Below are positions 58,043-64,000 of a stretch of DNA of 64,000 nucleotides, piece after piece. The notes under the pieces are model-generated. The model made no database searches and was not told the origin of the DNA. It saw nothing but the letters and a program-made list of their open reading frames with translations. The translations under genes were made by a program, and so were the position numbers. The stretch's first letter is position 1. Each line of letters opens with the position of its first letter. The DNA comes from Nautilus pompilius (taxonomy: Eukaryota > Mollusca > Cephalopoda > Nautilida > Nautilidae). The stretch spans positions 1,020,001 through 1,084,000 of the forward strand of contig JACATO010000321.1 in the NCBI GenBank assembly GCA_018389105.1. The letters run 5' to 3'.

Positions 58043-58887
58043 TTAGCGACGTAGCGATAAACAGTTACAATGATTTTACTTAATCCCAAGGATAGATAGT
58101 CTTAGAAATATTCCTGATTATATTTAAAATGGAATCCGGATTTCTATTAAATAGGTCGGTCAATACGCAGAGCGAACATTTTCCTCGTGGTTTTGTTCAG
58201 CGAGTGAACTTTGAACTTGGATTCCCCCCCTTGACGTCTTCTCGCTCCTCCAGGGCCTCTTCATTTAGAACCACGTCCATCTCATTTCTTTGTTCTGCTG
58301 CGTAACATGGTGACATAAAAAACTTTTAAAGGTTTGTTGTTGTTGTTGTTTTTTTTAAATTACCTGTCTAATTTCCGAAACCCACGGCAAACAGAAAGTT
58401 TGACAAAATCGGAATCGAACATCTGCCGCAGTAGGTCGATAATCTTATGACGTCATAACATTGGCTCGAGTGACCTGGACTGTGCTCTTCGTCAGTGGCG
58501 TACGCCGACCCCTCTAAGCAGCAAAGGATCGCTTCACGAACAGTAATAACTCTCTTCCACTGCTCCACTTCCCTGATATACAGTGAGCACTTCATTCTCT
58601 GAGTCTATAAAGTCAGAAGCGAACGACAACCCCTTTAAATCATGAGTACAGTCTGACTTACCTCCCCTAGTCGCCACACTATGTTGTCCTGCCCTCCGCC
58701 TCTCCACGTGTGTAATTAGCCAAGTTCGCAACCGGCTGCCAGCGTCCACCTGATTTGAACGTTAACATTGTGATGCCATTTTAAAGGATTGTTTTCTTAA
58801 CATGTTCATCTTTTTGGTAATTACAAGCTAGATGATAGAACTTATTAGTTTTGTCATAAATACAAAGGCAAACTTGTCTGAATGATG
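58043..58887. other. Non-genic DNA
   Basis: A GTT repeat near 58,332-58,350 and a perfect CRE octamer at 58,448. Short minus-strand frames have no recognisable domain. Confidence 0.45.
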
Positions 58888-59565
58888 CAGCTCGCCGAGG
58901 CCTTCAGCGCCACGTGTAACGGTGACACTTCGCGGCAGCTCGCCGAGGCCTTCAGAGTCACGTGTAACGGTGACACTTCGCGGCAGCTCGCCGAGGCCTT
59001 CAGCGCCACGTGTAACGGTGACACTTCGCGGCAGCTCGCCGAGGCCTTCAGAGTCACGTGTAACGGTGACACTTCGCGGCAGCTCGCCGAGGCCTTCAGA
59101 GTCACGTGTAACGGTGACACTTCGCGGCAGCTCGCCGAGGCCTTCAGCGCCACGTGTAACGGTGACACTTCGCGGCAGCTCGCCGAGGCCTTCAGAGTCA
59201 CGTGTAACGGTGACACTTCGCGGCAGCTCGCCGAGGCCTTCAGAGTCACGTGTAACGGTGACACTTCGCGGCAGCTCGCCGAGGCCTTCAGCGCCACGTG
59301 TAACGGTGACACTTCGCGGCAGCTCGCCGAGGCCTTCAGAGTCACGTGTAACGGTGACACTTCGCGGCAGCTCGTCGAGGCCTTCAGCGCCACGTGTAAC
59401 GGTGACACTTCGCGGCAGCTCGCCTAGGCCTTCAGAGTCACGTGTAACGGTGACACTTCGCGGCAGCTCGTCGAGGCCTTCAGAGTCACGTGTAACGGTG
59501 ACACTTCGCGGCAGCTTGCCTAGGCCTTCAGAGTCACGTGTAACGGTGACACTGTGCGGCAGCTC
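58888..59565. repeat. 48-bp minisatellite, 14 copies, each with an E-box
   Basis: Fourteen units of exactly 48 bp begin cagctcgccgaggccttcag and end acggtgacacttcgcgg. Two unit types alternate: A (cagcgccacgtg) and B (cagagtcacgtg). The order is A B A B B A B B A B A B B B. Every copy carries the palindrome CACGTG, at 58,911 and every 48 bp to 59,535. B units read GTCACGTG. The last units carry shared changes (cgtcgagg, cgcctagg). The array is GC-rich in AT-rich surroundings. Because 48 is divisible by three, long frames exist on both strands (up to 225 codons), but the constancy is at DNA level. Confidence 0.97.
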
Positions 59566-62500
59566 TGACGATTTGGCTACAAGAATAATTTCTTATTAAT
59601 ATCGATTGTACAGCGGCAGGAGTTTCAGCTTTAACCTCTCACACGCTCACATCATCTGTAAGATGGGGTATTTTTTAGATGACTACTTGGTCTAGAAACT
59701 AACCATTTGAATTAAAAGATTAACATTATTTTAGGTAGTCATCATTATTATTATCATTACTGTTGATATTATTGATTGCAGGTGCTTGGCTGTAACCAAT
59801 CCTTTCCTGCCACTCGGTTTCCGGTAGTAGAGATTTCAGCGCCAGATCAGCCACCAGGCTCCGTATCGATGGTGACTGGATACGGAAAAGGAATTCTGCT
59901 GATTTCCGCCCCGACGCTGGAAAGAATCGTGTATGGATCTACCTCTGTTATTATCTAATAGCAGGAACACTTTATCCTCACGCTATTATAACAGCAATAT
60001 CTCATTAGAAAATTTGCAGCGTGTATACAGTGATAATTGTCGTTATTCGTAATGAGAAGACACCTGTTCTGTAATTAAAGGCTAATTACTTTTCGTAAGG
60101 ACCGGGGCGTGGCACGTCCTCTACACTTAAAGAGACCCGTTGGACTCAGCGTGAAGAGTTACTTCAGCGATCTGCTCGGTGGCTGATCAAATAACTGAAA
60201 GTAATTACTGTATTTGGAGGAAGTTACTTTGACAACTGTGAATGCGGTGGATGCTAAAATCGATCTTTCTTTGCGAAACCGTCCAGACTTTGAGGGGTGA
60301 GATTGATAACCCGGCTCAGCGACTCGGGCTGTAAAAGAAGCATCTAGCCGCTCGTGATCACAGACATTAACAGTCTGCCTGTAGAAACTCGCCATTTGTC
60401 TAATTGATGCTGTTCGATATGGAATTACTCGATTCGCAATCAACTATTTCTCTTCCCTTATCGATTTCTGACACCGTGCTCAATCCAAGTATAAACTGTT
60501 AGTATACGGATTCCAATTTTATAGGTGCTGGGAAAGTAGCATGGAATATTCAATAAGGATTAGTCCCTGTAATAAGCATTGACAGAACTCCAGCCGAGAT
60601 ATGGCCACCATTGCAAGGTGTGGCTGACTATTTTAGCGAGTCGTATAACGACATTCCATATCATTTGTGGCAGTTTATGACAGTTTGATACAAAATCTGA
60701 AATGAAGACATCAGAAGGAGAGAGGACTAACAAATAATTTTAGAACTATTCGGGTTCGTTTTTAATAATTAAACAATAGAATTGCGCTATTTCTAAATTA
60801 CCTCTAAAGTTTTGAAATGGCTGTAGAGATTTGTAAAAGACTCGATCTTTCATATCTTATTTCAAATAGAGGTTTTATTTTCACTGCTATTAGTAAAACG
60901 GTATATTATCTATGAGCGCTCGTTTCATGAGAGAGAACGGATGACGATAGAACGACGAGAACATTCGTCTTTTGTATTTTTACAAAGACGAACGAGCTTC
61001 TCTTACAGGTAACTGACTTACAGCTGTTGGGTTACTAATCACAGCATTAGGTATGCCAGGCGAGAAGACGGCGGCCCCTTCTGATTGGTTGTTCCTTAAT
61101 GTTCTATTATGACGTCATGATAGTGATCATCCGGCAGTTCTTTTGCATTGCTAATTATATTTATTCTGGCTAGAAAGGTATTTTGACGATTTTTAACGAT
61201 GCTTTCTATCTTAATGACGAAATCTGAGCGGGCGAACGTCCTGAGCATCATTAACAACTCTCTCTCTCTGTTCTTGGATCTACTTCAAAGAGAAATAGTT
61301 ACGGAGTTGTTCGAGTGCACCACACTTCATCACAAAAGGTGGGAGGGCAGGGGCCCCGCTAAGTAAATTTAGAAGCATCTGCGCGAACTGATACAGCGCC
61401 CTGCTCTACTATAACCGCCATTCAAGAAATCATCGAAGCTGCTGCTGCTGCTGCTGTTACTTTTGAGACAAGCCTCGGCGTCTTCCTTGCACACGGACCG
61501 GTCTCTACTCAGAACACCGTTAAGATTTCCAAATTGTTAACATTTCTTTTGGTTATCGAAGTATCGTTGAGGATGGTTCGCGTTTTTAATATCTATACTA
61601 CAAGAGTTTGAAATTTTCTACTAATTTACAAAAAAAAAAAAAAACAGATCGTAAACAGACTTCACCGTCTTGTGTGGTTCTGATAAAATTCCCTGTATCG
61701 AATCTCAGCACGCACCTGCTCGGTTTGGCGAAGTACCTGCCTTGGTATCATTCTCTTGCCAGTCATCTTCACGAGCTGATCACGTGGGTTACCTTCTATA
61801 TCTAAAAATGAACAGATAGATTTTGCTTGCGGCGGCACCAGAAGTGTTGCAAAAAGCCTTAGCGACTTGGGTACAGATCGCTTGGGTAGAGAGGGGCGAA
61901 GATGATCATCGCTCTCCATCCTCTTACAGGTAGAACGATGTGCAGTGGTTTTTCTCACTCACAATAAAACAAGGTAAAAAATATTTTCTGACAATTTCTA
62001 ATGCAAGTTAATAAAGAGTTTTTTTTACTAATAGGATTATTCTTAGTATATTTACATTAATTACTGTTTTGCTGCTATATTTTCTAATCAATAGAACCCA
62101 GACGCAAGTTTTTTGAAAGTGAAAAATTAATTAAGTTTTTTATTTATTTATTTAATTAAACTGGATAAAACTGTTTTTCACCCTGTATTTAATTTTAAGG
62201 AAACAAGACGTTCCAACCATCTTCCATCACCAGGTTTAATTATATTGGGAATTAATTAATTTAATAAATCAGAGCCTGCTTAAAATAAGTGTTTTATCTT
62301 TTAAATACATTTTATTTAAATAAATTTTAAAACGAAAGTTAATCTCTTTTCGCATCTTCATCGCTGACGGTCCGAGTCCATGCAGCTGCTAATTAAGGCA
62401 TGAACTGCTTTACATTATGTCTTCGCTTGCATCGCAGACAAAGCTTTGTCTGTATATATAAAACGCTGACAAAGTTTTAAAATTAAACCTAAACTGTCAA

Positions 62501-63752
62501 TAATAACTATTAAGGTCTTTGTCTGCCGTCAAAGCTTTGTGTTTCTTTGTAACTTTACAAACTACAGTCCATTTAAAAATCACATCTCTTTCTGTGACGA
62601 TGTAGACTACAGATCAGAAATCGGTTGCTTTTCGAAGGTTATTTAATATAATTTAATATTATTACGCCAACGGTTATCGTCCCCTCTGATGTCGTAGAAG
62701 TATGTCCATTGAGTTTTCTATAGTGGCTGTTTTTTTCTTGGTGGTTAGTCTGTCATCTCCCTCCTAAACACGAAAAGCCATCTTCGAGGAGAACGGCTTC
62801 CGGCCGATCGCGCGCGGAGTTCGCTGGCTGCTCCATCGTCCTCGAGGCTGCCAGAACTCAGAGCTCTACGGTACTCGGGCTATCACTCGGCTCAAGGATA
62901 CACCGACGACCCTTTAGTCCGACGGCTTCCGACCCCTTGATTAACTGTACCCCTGTTGATTGTAGCTCGGTCTTCAAATATTTTTACGTGGGTAACTTCG
63001 GCTGCTCTCCCTCGGAGACGACGCCGTTTTCCCATATTCCTTAATGTCGCCGCCTTCTGTGCCTCCCACGGACTTCACCCGACAGGAAACCTTCGTCGGA
63101 AAGTCTGCGTACGGTGTAAAGCGATTACGGTCGCCTTTCATTAACAACACCAGGGATCAGTAGGAAGTCCACCGTTACGACCCGTCTATCTCTTTCCTTA
63201 CTCCGAGCCCAATTACAGCCGATACTAATGCCAATTTTTAAGAAGCCAAGAACTCCCTCGGCCCACAGTTGCCCTCAGATTTGACAGAGGCAACAAACGG
63301 AACCAATTTACGACACAAAACGAGCTAATAAATAAAAGGTAATTAAATTTGTTGTATTAATGCGAGAAACCATAATTACTACGGTAGAGAGGGAAAGGTC
63401 GCCGAGTGGTTGCACCAGCTGCCATCCGCAGTCGGGAAAGGGCGAGAGATCCGAGGGAAAATCCTTTCCAACAATTAGATTATAAGTAAATTAGCAGGTT
63501 TCGTAACAGCGAAAGGCGATTGAGCTGCATCGGGGCTCGTGGCGTCGTGTATCGTTACACAAATTACTTCCCCGCCAGTGAGGTTAATTAGATTATTCTA
63601 GAATAGGATGGAATTTCGCTTTCTTCTACGACGGCGTAACGGGAAAGCATAAAACAAGAGCTAACTCTCCGTGAGCAGGAATTCGTTAGGAAAGCAGAGA
63701 AAATGTGGATATGGTACGTGGACGGCGCGCGGAGGGAGCCGATTGCTGAAGC
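59566..63752. other. Non-genic DNA, AT-rich with TAATTA-type motifs
   Basis: A CTG/GCT run at about 61,438-61,456, a poly-A tract near 61,630 and a CRE octamer at 61,110. Many TAATTA/TTAATTA cores occur around 60,080, 62,130-62,280 and 63,340-63,590, the core preferred by homeodomain proteins, although AT-rich DNA produces them by chance. A GC-rich block at 62,770-63,150 has no recognised gene. Confidence 0.35.
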
Positions 63753-63998
63753 TCAGTGGGCGCGATCAATTTGGCTAATTGTTTTCATCGCACCAGAGCA
63801 ACGGGCAGATATGGCGATGATGAGGCGGCCAAACGGTCTGCAGCTGAGAGCCTCCTGCACCTTGTGCTTGGTGTAGAAAGGGTACTGCTTGTAGACCAGG
63901 TGGGAATTATGGGGGAGCACCCTGAGGCTTGAGCGAACATCGTTGACGATATATTTAACGGAAAAAGATGGCGAGTGAAAGCACTGGAACAGAGGGCG
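63753..63998 (-). CDS. Candidate partial exon, unknown product
   Basis: A minus-strand frame is open from the window edge for 81 codons to a TGA at 63,753-63,755. It includes SLRVLPHNSHLVYKQYPFYT and KHKVQEALSCRPFGRLIIAI. Third positions favour C or G (GTC, AAC, CTC, TAC, AAG, CAG, GAG), unlike most frames in this AT-rich window. An acceptor-like ctctgttccag would start an exon at about 63,983. A possible donor is AAG|GTGCAG inside the frame. I do not recognise the family. A 57-codon plus-strand frame overlaps (63,703-63,876), so coding strand is not settled. Confidence 0.3.
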   Translation of the reverse strand, partial: RPLFQCFHSPSFSVKYIVNDVRSSLRVLPHNSHLVYKQYPFYTKHKVQEALSCRPFGRLIIAISARCSGAMKTISQIDRAH

Positions 63999-64000
63999 GC

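Noticed and set aside
58888..59565. CRISPR-like regular repeats
   Set aside because: The units are contiguous with no unique spacers, and the surrounding DNA is eukaryotic in character. The same applies to the 30-bp and 20/21-bp arrays.
58854..59599. Frames of 181-225 codons over the 48-bp array
   Set aside because: Three frames on two strands are open at once and conservation is at the DNA level, including sites silent in none of the frames. Explained by a stop-free unit with a period divisible by three.
62176..62187. caccctgta resembling the end of the 377-bp mariner derivative
   Set aside because: Only nine bases match and no partner inverted repeat was found nearby.
63392..63479. Possible class II tRNA: GGAAAGG/CCTTTCC ends pair perfectly over 88 nt, with an A-box-like GCCGAGTGGTT
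   Set aside because: No T-arm or TTCGA loop precedes the 3' end, and the D-stem lacks its partner. End pairing alone is likely chance or a very decayed relic.

Overview
The window looks like non-genic nuclear DNA from a metazoan, most likely a marine invertebrate. The evidence is an AT-rich background in which CpG is still common, no long intact reading frame outside repeats, long microsatellites, several minisatellites, telomere-type TTAGGG/TTTAGGG repeats, and decayed copies of animal transposon families (Tc1/mariner, hAT and an L1/Tx1-like LINE). A mollusc or similar lophotrochozoan is plausible, but that is inference. There are no bacterial operons, ribosome-binding sites or CRISPR arrays, and no complete protein-coding gene could be supported.

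Layout. 1-9,250: unique AT-rich DNA with a 55-bp tandem duplication (193-302) and a CT microsatellite (6,078-6,173). 9,294-9,437: a weak candidate exon. 11,838-12,214: a Tc1/mariner deletion derivative with near-perfect ends. 15,957-16,026: a 70-bp hAT-type miniature element with an 8-bp target duplication. 17,216-19,730: a layered minisatellite complex in which at least one young array grew out of an old, decayed 31-bp repeat. 21,196-21,328: an AAT/AAG/AAC compound microsatellite. 22,304-25,740: a minus-strand LINE relic with recognisable endonuclease-like and reverse transcriptase blocks. 31,455-31,661: a long ATT microsatellite. 34,919-34,987: an AC microsatellite. 40,304-40,380: a tRNA-like SINE head. 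50,391-50,930: a telomere-like array with a 58-bp higher-order period. 51,181-51,447 and 56,757-57,185: two mariner/Tc1 transposase relics. 57,686-58,042: a composite TG minisatellite. 58,888-59,565: fourteen 48-bp units, each carrying a CACGTG E-box. 63,753-63,998: a possible partial exon on the minus strand running off the window end.

No genes act together here. The content is transposon decay, tandem-repeat expansion and possibly regulatory DNA. The palindromic CRE octamer TGACGTCA was found nine times, more than base composition predicts, and the E-box array is regular enough to deserve a test. The best candidates for something undescribed are the layered minisatellite, the E-box array and the telomere-like higher-order repeat. 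None of them amounts to a recognisable new molecular system on sequence alone.
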